From: Hydnum rufescens UP504
Taxonomy: Eukaryota > Basidiomycota > Agaricomycetes > Cantharellales > Hydnaceae
Direction of reading: 5' to 3'
Assembly (NCBI GenBank): GCA_014904985.1
Contig: MU128986.1
Coordinates: 19,875-83,874, forward strand
Length of the DNA stretch: 64,000 bases
Below, piece by piece: positions 12,187-24,067 of the stretch. A model generated the notes under the pieces. That model was not told the origin of the DNA, did no database searches, and saw only the letters and a list, made by a program, of their open reading frames with translations. Each line of letters begins with the position of its first letter. The first letter of the stretch is position 1. A program made the position numbers and the translations under genes.

Positions 12187-15133
12187 ATGTACGGATCGAA
12201 GAGCCCCCGAGGATCTTTTGCAGACGACAAGACCGATCTCGAGGCTCGCGTCGTCGTCGTCGACGGTGCGCCCATCCCTACATGTTCAATCACGTACACT
12301 GCATTCATCCTTCCTTCCTTCTAGATGCACTCGAAAAGGTTACGGATGCCTATTTCGCGGATCCCAACCTCGACCGCGAAAATATCGGTGACCTCGAGGA
12401 AGACTCTCCCTACCCTGAAGTGCGCTCTGCGGTTGCCAATACGGACGACCCCGACATGCCTTGTTCTACCCTTCGTGTCTGGATCCTCGGGATGATCATG
12501 GCCACTGTTATTCCTGGCCTGAACCAGTTCTTGTACGTGCTCTACTCATTATTTTTTCCCCCAACAATCAGCTTATACTTGCCTCCAGCTTCTTCCGTTA
12601 TCCAAGTGTCACGGTGGGCAACTTGGTCGCCCAGTTAGTGTCCCTCCCAATGGGCCGGGCGATGGCTCGCCTGCTCCCGGATATCAAGATATTTGGTCTT
12701 CCCCTCAATCCTGGCCCTTTCACTGTCAAGGAGCATGTGCTCGTGACCGTCATGGCATCCGTCGGATACACCAGTGCTTATGCTACAGACATCATCGCCG
12801 TCCAGCGCGTGTTCTACAAGCAGACTTGGAATTTCTCTTGTTTGTCCTCTCGTATGTGTGCAATCTTGGACCGAGCTCATCTCCTTCCCTCCAGATCAAT
12901 GGCTGATGGTCATGTCCACCCAACTCATCGGCTTTTCCGTGGGTGGGATTGCCCGCCGGTTCCTGGTCTCTCCCCCTAGTATGATTTGGCCCGCAAATTT
13001 GGGTACGCTTTATCCAACTTTCTATCTCTACGACATTTGATATTTTCTCCCCAGTCTATTGTGCCCTATTCAATACTCTTCACTCACAGCATTACGCTGG
13101 TGAGGGAGAGCGAGGGGGTGTATCCCGTGAACGCTTCTTCGTTTACGTCCTCATTGGCGGTGGGATCTGGTACTTTTTACCGGGCTACCTGTTCACTGCC
13201 CTTAGTGCCTTCTCCTGGGTCACTTGGATCGCACCCACCAATTCCACCGTGAACACCCTTTTCGGGTACACGTCCGGCCTTGGCATGTCACTCCTTACCT
13301 TCGATTGGTCAATGATTGCCTACAATGGTTCTCCCCTCGCCACTCCCTGGTGGGCCCAAGCCAATGTCCTTGGGGGCTTTGGTAGGTTGAATCCGCCAGA
13401 TCACAAAATATGCCGTTTGCTCACGCTCTGGCTAGTTTTCTTCTTCTGGATTATCACGCCTGCACTGTACTTCTCCAACACTTGGTATGCCAAGTATTTG
13501 CCGATTTTGTCCAGTCATGCGTTCGACAATACAGGCCACTATTACAATGTGACCCGGATTCTCACCCCGGAAAACACGCTCGACCTCGAGAAATTCAAGG
13601 CGTATTCGCCCTTATTCTTGCCAACTGTATTTGCCATCTCGTATGGCTTGTCGTTCGCATCGGTCTGTGCTACACTGTCACATGCCGCCCTGTATTTCCG
13701 AAGGCAAATTTGGATTCAAACTCGGCGTTCCTTATCGGAACAACCTGACATTCATGCACGTCTGATGAGTGTCTATCCCCAAGTGCCTGAGTGGTGGTAC
13801 GCCTCCATCTTCTGTGGGTACCGTTTCTCATTTTCCTTCGCCCGCGTCGTGTTTATTCTTACTTACCATCGCAATCCGCTCTCTCTACCCTACAGTGGTT
13901 ATGTTTGCTTTCGGTATCATCTCCATCGAAGTCTGGCCATCCGAGCTTCCTGTTTGGGCCTTCATCATCGCCCTCCTGATCTCATTCGTTTACATCGTCC
14001 CTATCGGCATGATTCAAGCCATCACCAAGTATGTTCAATCCCTCCGCTTTATTTTTCGTTTTCCGTGCCTAGACCTCTTGCCCTATAGCCAACAGGTTGG
14101 ATTGAATGTCATCACCGAACTAATTATTGGTTATGCATTACCTGGGAAGCCCATCGCGATGATGATGTTCAAGACGTGGGGATATATTAGTATGGTTCAA
14201 GCACTTACTCTTACTTCCGATTTCAAACTTGGGTATGTAGCTTGGCTTTAATATTCCCCTTCGTTCATTCAACCGATCGGCATCACAGACATTACATGAA
14301 GATCCCTCCACGGCCGATGTTCTGGGGTCAGGTTGTCGCCTCCATAGTTGCCTTGACTTCCCAGCTCGGTGTACAAGCGTGGATGTTCACTCACATCCAC
14401 GGTATGTGCACGAATACCCAGGTTAATGGATTTATCTGTCCATCCACCACGGTCTTCGGAACCGCATCGATTATTTGGGGTGTGATTGCGTACGTATACA
14501 TATTTCAGCTTCTCCCCCCTCATCCGTCCGAACAGTGCATCTCATCATATTTGTTTCTTCGCGCTGCGCGTATGACAGACCCGCGAACATGTTCGGGTCC
14601 GGACACATATACCACCCGCTCCTCTGGTTCTTCCTGATCGGAGCCATCGGCCCCGCTGTTCCCTATTTCCTCACGAAGCGATATCCCGATGCATGGTTCA
14701 AGTATATCAATTTGCCGCCCTCTTCACTGGGACGGGTAACATCCCCCCCGCGACCGCCGTCAATTACGTCCCCACGGCACTCGTCGGTTTCATTTTCAAC
14801 TACGTTATTCGACGCCGTGCGTTTTCATGGTGGTCCAAGTACAATTGTGCGTCCCCTTTCCCTCTCTCGCTGTCAGACGCAATCTAGGGGGCTCCAATCT
14901 GATTCCAATCGCGTTTTGCAGATGTACTTTCCGCAGGCCTTGACAGCAGTGTAGCTGTAGCAAGCATTCTGATTTTCTTCTGCCTGCAATATCCCAAAAA
15001 CGGGGAGATCGGCGCCAACACCATCGGCACCTGGTGGGGCAATACCGTCTACACTACGACTAATGACGCACTACGCATACCGGCTTTCGCACCCGATCCC
15101 GCGCGAGGCGTGTTTGGACCCACATCGTGGTGA
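12187..15133 (+). CDS. Oligopeptide transporter (OPT family)
   Basis: Proton-coupled small-peptide (possibly glutathione or metal-chelate) transporter of the plasma membrane. The start chosen (MYGSKSPRGSFADDKTDLEA) leads through exons 12187-12265, 12325-12532, 12589-12839 and 12895-13001, then about seven more, to TGA at 15131-15133. All joins checked keep frame with GT-AG introns of 45-75 bp. Family signatures are DDPDMPCSTLRVWILGM, NPGPFTVKEHVLVTVMASV, YATDIIAVQRVFY, SPPSMIWPANL, WYFLPGYLFTALSAFSWVTW, IAPTNSTVNTLFGYTSGLGM, VGLNVITELIIGYALPG, MMMFKTWGYI and NYVPTALVGFIFNYVIRRR near the end. Multiple hydrophobic segments fit the 12-16-helix OPT fold. No break was seen. Substrate cannot be told from sequence. 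Confidence 0.92.
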
Positions 15134-15494
15134 AATAATTTGTGATTTTATTGTAGAATAAGTAAGGTTGCATCCATTCTACCACTGTGATTTCTCGTCA
15201 TCCCCTCCCATTTGGTGCTCAAGGATTGTCCGTGTTTTTTTTTTTTTTGTCTTGGGGGATTCTGCTGGCATCTATTTCGTTGATGTGGTAGTTAATCGGT
15301 AGCCAGCCAGGATTTCTCGTAGTGGATTTAATCAGGCAAAGAGGAATGTGGCTGCTTGTGGAAACTGGTTTTCGCCCTCGTTGGCCACCTATTTACTACT
15401 TGAACTTCCGACACACTAGAGTACTACGTGCATATTACGAGCAACCACGAAGTCTAACTAGCTATGAAACTGCGGAGTGCATGGCTGCATTATA
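15134..15494. other. Convergent intergenic region
   Basis: Sequence between the transporter stop and the convergent permease stop. It includes a T12-13 run near 15236 and no open frame of note. It presumably carries both 3' ends. Confidence 0.5.
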
Positions 15495-17962
15495 TTAGGT
15501 AGGCACCTCGACGAAAGATGCCATAGGGACCCCATCCTGCTGTTTAACCACGACGATGCGCTCCAACGTGTAGTGCCCTAATCTCGGGAGGACTACCCAG
15601 TACATGAGCCAGTACAGAGCACCCAATGCCAGCACACCCAGCCCGACGACCACATGCAGCTGAAAAAAAAAAGGGGGGGGGAAGGGATCGATGTAAGCGC
15701 TTCTCAAAAAAAATTTGTTTAAAAAAAAAAGCAGGGTCCGGCACGACGGGCCCGCTGGACGCACGCACATAGTATGGCAAGCTCTCGTAAACCTGATGTC
15801 CCGGGAGCGGCGGAACGAGGGGTGCCACGCTCAAGAAAACATTGGACAATAGGAAGAAAACGGTCACGAGCAGCGGTGCGCGGAATGGCGGGTTCCAGTC
15901 CGAGCTCCTGAACACGTATACGTAGATCAGGCCCGCGCTGATTGCGGCGTTGATGACCGCCAGAGGATAGGATACCACTAGTGTAAGTGTGCGTGTATAT
16001 GTAAGGATCCCTCCCTGAATGATATAGACAGGGGAAGGGGGGTGATGGTGAAATTGGGACGAACCGTTGAGGACTAGATTATACGCATCCCCTGGTTTGG
16101 GGCCCACGATGAGTACTACACACATAAGCCAATGCAGACCAAGGGCATTGAAAGGTGACCCGAACGGTTTGCTGCTAGCAAAAAAGCTAGAAAATGGTAT
16201 TACCCCTTCTCGGGCGAGTTCTTGATTGACTAGGATGGGCAGGGAACACCGAAATTGATCGAACAAGTCTTTATTGATAGATGTGCTGCTTACCTCGTCC
16301 GTGAGAGAAGATTACAGACCTAGGTAAAGGGGGTTTCGATCGCACCGTCAATTGGGAGATAGAAATTTCCCCTGAGCATACGCACATAACATTTCCCAAG
16401 GCACTCAATGCAACGACTATACTGAGCACCTTTTCGGCGCTGGGGCCAAACATATTACGGAAATAGAGTGCACTATGTAAAAAAAATCAACGGCGTTGAG
16501 CGTCTCGCATAACACGCCAGGAGAGGAGAAACCTTCACGCGATGATACGACCCGATGTGAGAATTTCCGTTTTGGGGACCGCGGCGAAATACGCAATGTT
16601 TCTTCCGTACCCGGTAAGTAAGTAGAAGACTCCTGTATCTCAACGGTTCGGGCTCACATGAGTAGATATAGAACAGTCACAGATGCCATGGCAATGGGGC
16701 CGGCGCGCTTGATCGTCTTGATGGGGTTTTTCATCTCGCCCATGGCATAGTTTGCATTAGAGTAGCCGATGAACGACCTTGAGAGCAAGAAGAGTCCCGA
16801 GAAGTAAGAACATGGAGATCTTGCAACCAATCACATAGTATGCACCATATGACATTATACAGGCCCGTAACGAGCCCATTAACATTAGAAGTGGTCCCTT
16901 CGAATGGGCGCTGAAAATTATGAGGCTTGTCTTGTTCGGGAAGCCGCACATGGCCGGCGAGAGCGGCGAAGCCGGAGAGGGCTATCAGAACTAAGACGGC
17001 GAGTTTAAATGTCCCGAGAATGTTTTGGAGTCGGAGACCCCAGTTCAGCGTGACAGTGTGAACAAGCCAGGCGAATGTGACGCAGACCAATGCAATACCA
17101 CGTTGATTCCATCGGGTTACCTCAACGTCGGCAGCATGCAAGATATCTTTACAAGACGCTCTAGCCATCATCGGAAATGAAAGGATCAAAAGGTGGCTCA
17201 CATTCTCCAAATACCACCGAATTACCGGCTGCCCAGCCCTACAAAATCTTGCTTAGTTCACATAGGATCCCATAGAGGTAGGAGGTCACGCACCAGAAGA
17301 CACGCATACGATGCGTACATACACGTCACCAAAAACTTTGGTCTACTGTAGACATACTCTAAATAGTTCTTCTCCCCACCCGACCGAGGCAATCCCTTGA
17401 GAAGATTGGAATCAAAAATCTGAACAATGCAACCCACGTGCAAACTCACTGTTCCCCACTCGATGTAAACAGCCAGCCCAGCAGACGCTAGACTACAGAA
17501 GTCAGAGAAAAGAGCGCTGGAAATACACGTCGCATTCGGCACCTATGATAGCCCCTATCACCCACAGGAGTAGAGCTAGGCCTACAGATCCTGATGAGGC
17601 GAGTATAGAGCTCGGGGTGGCAAAAACACCAGTCCCAATGATGCGGTTGAATATAAGGAAAACCGAACTGCCGAGGCCCAGTACTCGCTTCTGTGAAGGC
17701 GCGCTTGCGAACAGTTCATCATCAAGAGCTAGCGATGGGTGCGCGTCAGTGAGGAAGAATATGAGGCCCTGGCTCCCAAGGCATACAGCACTCGTAGGCT
17801 CGACGATGACTGACTTGTAGGCTGTTCTCCTTCGTGCAGGATAGAGCTATCTTCAGTTTCGTTTAGTTTTTGTAATAAAGATTCGGAATCGCCAATGGTA
17901 TCGTCGTCAGGGAGATGAGTGCTGGAAGATGAGGATGGGATCGCAGCGTAGGATATCGCCAT
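15495..17962 (-). CDS. Methionine permease-like amino-acid transporter (APC superfamily, Mup1 type)
   Basis: Predicted plasma-membrane amino-acid importer. The N terminus (MAISYAAIPSSSSSTHLPDD) is Ser/Asp-rich and cytosolic. It is followed by the APC signature GLGSSVFLIFNRIIGTGVFA and ATPSSILASSGSVGLALLLW, then GLAVYIEWGT, GGEKNYLEYVYSRPKFLVT, EVTRWNQRGIALVCVTFAW, LNWGLRLQNILGTFKLAVL and GLYNVIW segments. The C terminus is VVLPRLGHYTLERIVVVKQQ. Short introns occur throughout; the one near 15661-15728 has long A and G runs. Order and spacing match fungal high-affinity methionine permease homologues. Transport specificity is inferred from that resemblance only. The gene converges on the peptide transporter. 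Confidence 0.88.
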
Positions 17963-19278
17963 ATTATTTTCTAACCCCAGGTCTCTACGAGAACAGGCTG
18001 TGTCTTATCGGTTACAGATAATGTTGTTGTATGATGACGTGATCCTCACATCTTTTGACGATATGATATGCACGTCCCGACGTGGTTTTCCTTGACACAC
18101 CGGAGCAGTTCGTCCTTCCCTTGTTGTCTGTCGGGCCCATTCAATCAATCAAACAAATGTCCCTGGGTCATCTGAAGATTGAGCAATTCTGGTTAAACCT
18201 CCGTCTGGAAAGGTACCTTGACCAGTTTTTGTCACTCATGGCCCTTGATGAAAGAGCTACAATGGCCAGGTTGAAATGTCTTGGCCCTCATGCAATTCAA
18301 TTAACTCACAGTGAGTTACACCCTGATTGGGTGTGGTCCCTGCATCATATCTCCACACCCTTGAAATCGGCGAGCGATCCTCTCCAGCCGTCTAAAGCTA
18401 GGGGTGCCCGCCCTAATCTCATCTCTGCCATTGAGGACGATGGTGCCTTGCTTCACTATCGGTGGGTTGTCTTTTAATCACTGCTCCCCCTGCCCATCCA
18501 TGCTTGGCGCGCGCATATGGTAGAGTACCAGGGTAATGGGGAATTTATTCAAGCTTAGCCACAGATCCAAAGTGTGGTATGATTTTAGTGATGTGACCTA
18601 TTGGCTGTCCACCAAAGCCACCCAAGTTATCTTGTCATTTTGGGGTCTAAGTTTCACGCGATTTTAGAGTCAGAGATTGGCGCCTGTCACCGTTCCTAAT
18701 ATTTTCTCATACTTTTCTCTATTTCTGAACACCCTAATAAGCCAGAAGGGCACCTTTGGATTGTACAGTATTGCTATCGTCCACTGCTGGAAGCATGTTT
18801 TCACACATTGCCAAAGTCCAATGGTAGAGACCCTTGTTACAGCTTAGATCAAGATGGTATAGTTCATTTGGCACCACTCTCGCTAGGACCAACGAGCAAT
18901 GATGAGAAAATGTTTGCATGAAGAAAATATGGGGAGATGGGGCTGAGAATTCCAGGGGAACAAGTCCACACTCGTGCACGAGGGAAAACAGAAACTTCCT
19001 TTTTAGGAATCCCAGACAATCTTTGCCCAATTTGCTCAAAACTTCTCTAGTTAATATTCATTGGCTTCTCTGGCCCTAAATACACTCTCATGCAACTTGT
19101 TGGCGTTGAGTTGTGGCGGCGAATTGCCGGTTTTTACATCCGGGCGAGGCCCATTTGGAAGAATACAACTTCGCGCATAAAGTTAGCTGCAGTAGACCGC
19201 TCTTGACGCCTCCCGCGTCTACGTGGGATATAAACCATATTCTCTTCCCGCACAACTCGGACACTCGGCTTTGTAGAC
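17963..19278. other. Intergenic with one unassigned frame
   Basis: An open frame of 131 codons at 18082-18477 (+) starts with MVFLDTPEQFVLPLLS and has no domain or clear splice partners, so I do not call it a gene. The rest, up to the kinase start, shows only short frames and the dispersed repeat at 19101-19155. Confidence 0.35.
19101..19155 (+). repeat. Dispersed repeat family, copy B
   Basis: Matches copies A, C and D through GTTGAG, GCGAATT, CCGGTTTTTACATCCGGG and an AGGC tail. It lies 125-180 bp upstream of the APH kinase start, so it could contribute to that promoter region. Confidence 0.55.
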
Positions 19279-20478
19279 ATGGAAGTCCAAGGGATATTTC
19301 CTGCAGAAGAAATAACAGTGCTTAGTGACGATGAGTTTCGTTCTGATTGCGCCACGTCGCAGGCAAGCACCGACATTTATGGTCAGGAACCGTTCGAGAC
19401 ATTCGTACAAAAAGTCCATGGCCTTCTACTTGCAACATTTCCAAATGATTTGCCGATCCAGATGGAACGCATGTCTGGTGGATCTTACAACCGAATTATT
19501 GGTGCCATCCTGAGCTATGGGCAGCACGAACAACGCCGCATCGTGGTTCGGATTCCCCGATTTACGTCACATTTGCTTGTTACCGAAGTTGCCGTTCTTC
19601 GCTTCTTGGAATCGAACACTACGATACCCGTCCCCCATGTTCTGCATTTCGATGAATTGTCCAGTAATATTTTGTCCCAACCTTACATGATCCTAGAACA
19701 CCTCCCAGGCAGCTGTCTCGATAATGTCTACGACGATATGCCACCGCACAAGAAGATATTGGTTGCAAGAAGCATGGCTCAGCTTTTGAAGAAGCTCAGC
19801 TCGGTCAACTTTGACGTAATCGGTACCCTGCTTTCCGCCTCTCCCGGTGGCTTTGGATTACAGATTGGCCACATGGCCCGTATTACCAGTTCAAGCGAAA
19901 GTGTGCCGCCTCCTTCTCCCTCTTGCGCAAGCAGTATCCGCCACTATGTAGAAGAACGTTGGACATTCTTCGTCGCAGAAGAACAGCGCAAGAACCCCGG
20001 CGATACGTTCGATCTGCGATTCGCCTCGAGTTTCTGTGCTGCTATGAGTAAGCTTCCTATCCCCGCCGCCGATCAAGCCGCACGTATCGTGCTGTATCAC
20101 GTAGACTTGGCACCGCGTAACATTTTTATCGATGTAGAATCGGGCTCCGTCACGGGTGTGTTAGATTGGGATCAGGCGGAGAGTGCTCCGGTCGAGGCCG
20201 CATGGCAGATGCCTGCTTGGCTATGGGACAATGGGGCTAGCGGCTCCAATCAGCTGAGGTGGGTCAGCCCTGACGATATTCCACTTGATCCCCAAGCCGC
20301 AGGAATCAGGCGGCATTTCATCGAGGAGATCGAGGAGGCGATACCCGGATTCGTCGACACGGTCAGGGGCGGTAAGCCCATTTTCGAACTTTTGACATTC
20401 GCTCGGCGCGGATTGTATTCGGTAGAAACCATTGATGACGCTCGCAGCTTTCTAAAGCGCATGGGCATCGAGGTTTAG
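19279..20478 (+). CDS. APH-fold phosphotransferase (aminoglycoside phosphotransferase/choline kinase superfamily)
   Basis: Intronless 399-residue protein of the protein-kinase-like APH family, which fungi carry in large numbers and mostly with unknown substrates. Residues 70-95 hold the GGSYNRIIGAI glycine-rich and RRIVVRIP nucleotide-binding segments (the VVR arginine stands where the kinase lysine is usual). YMILEHLPGSCLD forms the hinge. The catalytic loop is LYHVDLAPRNIFID around residues 272-285, with H-x-D and the later Asn, and the metal-binding segment is VLDWDQAES at about 293-301. Everything needed for phosphotransfer except a canonical lysine is visible. The start is the first ATG of the frame. 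No neighbour suggests a pathway. Confidence 0.88.
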   Translation: MEVQGIFPAEEITVLSDDEFRSDCATSQASTDIYGQEPFETFVQKVHGLLLATFPNDLPIQMERMSGGSYNRIIGAILSYGQHEQRRIVVRIPRFTSHLLVTEVAVLRFLESNTTIPVPHVLHFDELSSNILSQPYMILEHLPGSCLDNVYDDMPPHKKILVARSMAQLLKKLSSVNFDVIGTLLSASPGGFGLQIGHMARITSSSESVPPPSPSCASSIRHYVEERWTFFVAEEQRKNPGDTFDLRFASSFCAAMSKLPIPAADQAARIVLYHVDLAPRNIFIDVESGSVTGVLDWDQAESAPVEAAWQMPAWLWDNGASGSNQLRWVSPDDIPLDPQAAGIRRHFIEEIEEAIPGFVDTVRGGKPIFELLTFARRGLYSVETIDDARSFLKRMGIEV

Positions 20479-20940
20479 GCGGTGGAATATTATTGGTAGT
20501 TCTATGTCAGTCCCCCTTCTGAATCGTATGGAAAGAATGCTACCAGTCCCCTATCTTACATAAGTGAAGGTTCTTGCAGGTTCTGGGTTGGGTTGGATGT
20601 ATCACAGAAAAGGTTGAAATATTTACATTATCATTGCATGGACATCGCCTAAGCAGGTGCTTGGAATGATTCTGTATGTATACAAATAAGTGACTCCAGT
20701 CAAAATCAAGCCCCAGTTGAACCAAGTGATGTGAATTCCAGAACTTTCAGGCACAATGTTACCTCTCGATCTCGCAGTACGCACAAATTTACAGGCCCGC
20801 CAGCCCATATCCTATGCCAACTGTCACGCCACCTAAGCGTCAGAAATATTTATAGCACTTCAATTACACACTCGCAAAAGGACCCCTTAATTGCAAAATA
20901 CACCAATATTGTCGGGTGATACAGCTAGTCGATAAACAAA

Positions 20941-22892
20941 TCAGTTAGCGAATGCCGGGATTCCAGTAATAGCTTTCCCGAGGATAAGCGCATGGATATC
21001 CTGAGTGATCCAATGTGAGGCATACCCCCCAAAGCCGGCAGAATGAGAGATGTACGCACGTGGGTGCCCTCGTATGTATTGGTCACCTGTAGATTCGCAG
21101 CATGCCTCCCGACCCCATACTCGTCGCTGCTTCCGTTGCCTCCGAACACGTCCAGGAGAGCTCGGGCATGGTGCAATGCCTTGCCGCAATTATTTCGCTT
21201 CACAATACTGACCATATCTGGGGCCCATTTTCCTTCATCCTTGAGACGACCAACCCTGTGGGCTGCATGCAACCCGAGTGTGGCTTCCACCATTGCGTCG
21301 ACGAGCTTCTTTTGCACAAGCTGAAAGGAAGCGAGTGGTCGCTTAAACTGATGGCGCTCAAGAGCATAAGATCGTGTAGCATCGATGCAATACTCAAGAG
21401 ATCCAATGACTCCCCACGCGATACCATACCTGGGAAAAGGATAACTTGAGAAAGGTTGTTTATCGAAAATTACCAAGCGCGCACCGTGCATTGTTGAGGC
21501 AAGAGAAGGGAGACGAGAGACCTCTTGAACCAGGAAGCAAAGAATCAGGTCCGACTTTTACAGAATCCATAAAAATAGACCCAGTTACGGAACTATGCCA
21601 GCCGAGTGTAAGTGAATTTCAAACATGCATGGATTGTAAATCCACGTACGCTCGCAACGCCACTTTGTTCTTAATTTGCGGCGTCGTGAGTCCTGGCATG
21701 CCTCTCTCCAGCAGGAATCCGCGAATTTTGTCGTCCCACTTGCATTTGGCCCAGATCACGAATACATCCCTGCCCGGGGGCTTGGATTATTGAGAATTAC
21801 CCGAGGAGAGAAATGGGACTCACGCGACCGGACTGTTGGTAATCCAGGTCTTGCTGCCATTTATGACATATCCTCCATTATCCGTCTTCACAGCTGTTGT
21901 TTCCATCCCTGATGGATCTGAACCATGATTGGGCTCCGTAAGGCCCTGCATCGATCGTGTCAAGTTTTTAGTGGGAATTCTCTAATACCGGAGAAAAAAG
22001 GAACATACGAAGCATCCCACGAGCTCCCCCTTGGCTGCCAGCGGGAATGAAAGTGCGAAGGGCGGGTGTAGCGAGGGAGATATTCCTTACCTAATCGGGG
22101 CAGAAATTTCTCCTTCTGCTCCTCGGACCCAAACTCGTTTATAGGATGCATAACAAGAGATGATTGAACCGACATGGCGGATCGGTATCCCGAATCAATC
22201 CTGATAAACCGAGGGAACGGGGGATCTGACGACCGCTTCGGTGCGATTCAAGTGGCACAGTAATTACCTTTCAATTTCGCGGGCGATCAGACCGTAGGCG
22301 ACGCTGCTGACTCCTGCGCATCCGTATCCTTTTATGGTCGAACCAAGAAGACCGATATCGCCCATCTCCTTGAGAATTCCTTTATCGAAATCTGTACGAG
22401 AGGTGTGGAGCCAGAAGAAAGACGGTTGAAAATGAATCCCCTCTGACTTTCGGTGCGGTAGGCCTCCAAGATGCGAGGTTGCAAATTATCCTGCAAGGTC
22501 ACAATGATTAACAACGAATGTGAGAATCCATAAATATACCATACCCGAGAATAATTTCTTGCAGTATCTCTACGGGGCACTTGTTTAGAACAGAGGGCCC
22601 GGAATATATCCAAAGACCAGCTCACCTGACGGCGATTTCTTCCTCGGTAAGCACCCCATCTAGGTCAAGGGCGTCCTAAGTTCCGAAGGCATAAATATGA
22701 GTGTGAACCTCCCGATATGCATCAACCCGACCTGGTAATCAAACTTAACAATCTCTGTGCACAAGTCAGGTCTCGGTACTGCCGAAAGGATTCAGCGAGG
22801 GGAAGCCCACGAGTTGACACAGCACGGCTCAGTGTTGTGGTCTGGGCAGACCATCTTGATGGAGCGCGGAGGGCACGAAATAGGGTGTTCAT
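20941..22892 (-). CDS. Glutaryl-CoA dehydrogenase, mitochondrial
   Basis: FAD enzyme of the acyl-CoA dehydrogenase family that converts glutaryl-CoA to crotonyl-CoA in lysine and tryptophan breakdown. The start at 22892 gives an Arg-rich import leader ([18 protein letters not shown]). Exons then spell [65 protein letters not shown] with [14 protein letters not shown] (flavin region), [40 protein letters not shown] and [40 protein letters not shown] contains the catalytic glutamate segment, and TGA is at 20943-20941. Several GT-AG introns of 50-80 bp all keep frame where checked; the join near the leader (22700-22790) is not settled. No lesion was seen. Confidence 0.9.
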
Positions 22893-24067
22893 CGCTCAAT
22901 GTCGGGGTCGTGGAACCCTAGGGTCAAGTGACGTTACGGTTACGTAATCTCGCGATCAAGTTCTCGCACTATGTCTCTTACCACCCATACTCTCGGTGGG
23001 GAGGCCCTCATCGGTAGATCTAGCTTTTATCGTCATATTGAATGTCATTGAGAATCTAGAGAATTTATTTGTGACTAAAGACGCACAGCAACCGCACATA
23101 CATCTAATTCTCTCGATGATCGGACTAGACGGGGCACTGCGAGCGCCTGTGACGTTGCTTGAAAATCATTCAGGTGTGCGGAGATTACGGTCAGGGCTAG
23201 ACAAGTAAACCGTCATGCGAAACCGAACCTCCGAACCAATCAGGAGCCAGGAAGTGGCAGGTTTATTACATAATTAGGCTGGTGGCCTTGCAAGCAAGGC
23301 AATTATTTTCACGCCTTTCGGCCGGGGATATGGGATTTCAATTCGAACGCATTGCCCAATACTGTACACTGTAATTACCAATGCAGAGAATTACCGATTG
23401 CGCTGGCGTTCCTTCGCACGAGTTGAGTCCCTTCGACTTTTTCTTAATTGAAGCGTGGAAAACCGTACGGTAAATCCTTGTTGGAGTACCATCCCTTGGA
23501 CCCTGCATAGGCAGTTGCACTCCGACGTCAACCACGTCAGAATCCTGCTTTCAATCCTCCTCCATGCACCTCGCCCTGCTGGGGTACGTGTAGTGCGGGG
23601 CCGGGCAATGCCAGCCAGGCGCCGGGCGACACGGGCGACATGTCCAAGTCGGCTTAACCTTTAATTTTCAGGCGTGAGTGGACATAAATGGGTAAACGAT
23701 CGCTTCACGCATGGTACAAGCCGGTGCCGGGCCCCAATGATTCTATACTTCATTGCGTTGGCTAGGAAATATCCCAAATGAGATGATATCTTCAGGCTCC
23801 CATGACCTGTGCAAGTCAGTGAGAAAATAGTGGCGATTCAATTGGATTGGGATCTGGGGATTATAGGAAGCTGAGAGAAGCGGGGCGGGGTTTCTCCACA
23901 TTGAACTAGTCATTCTTATCGTTACAAATTGAAAGATTCAGATCCCCGACCCGACCCCGCAATGAGACCATTGTTTCTTGCATGAAATATGTGGATCTGG
24001 CGCAGGCGAATGTCCCAAACGAATCGGTTTTACTAGCCGTCTTGATAGTCGGCCACGGAGTTAATTA
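22893..24067. other. Intergenic (divergent promoters)
   Basis: This stretch separates the divergent dehydrogenase (-) and chitinase (+) genes. Only short frames are present. There is a GC-rich run with GCCGGGC words at 23590-23640 and nothing identifiable as an element. Confidence 0.4.

Noticed and set aside
18082..18477. 131-codon open frame on the plus strand as a gene
   Set aside because: No recognisable family, no supporting splice or promoter context. Noted only within the intergenic entry.
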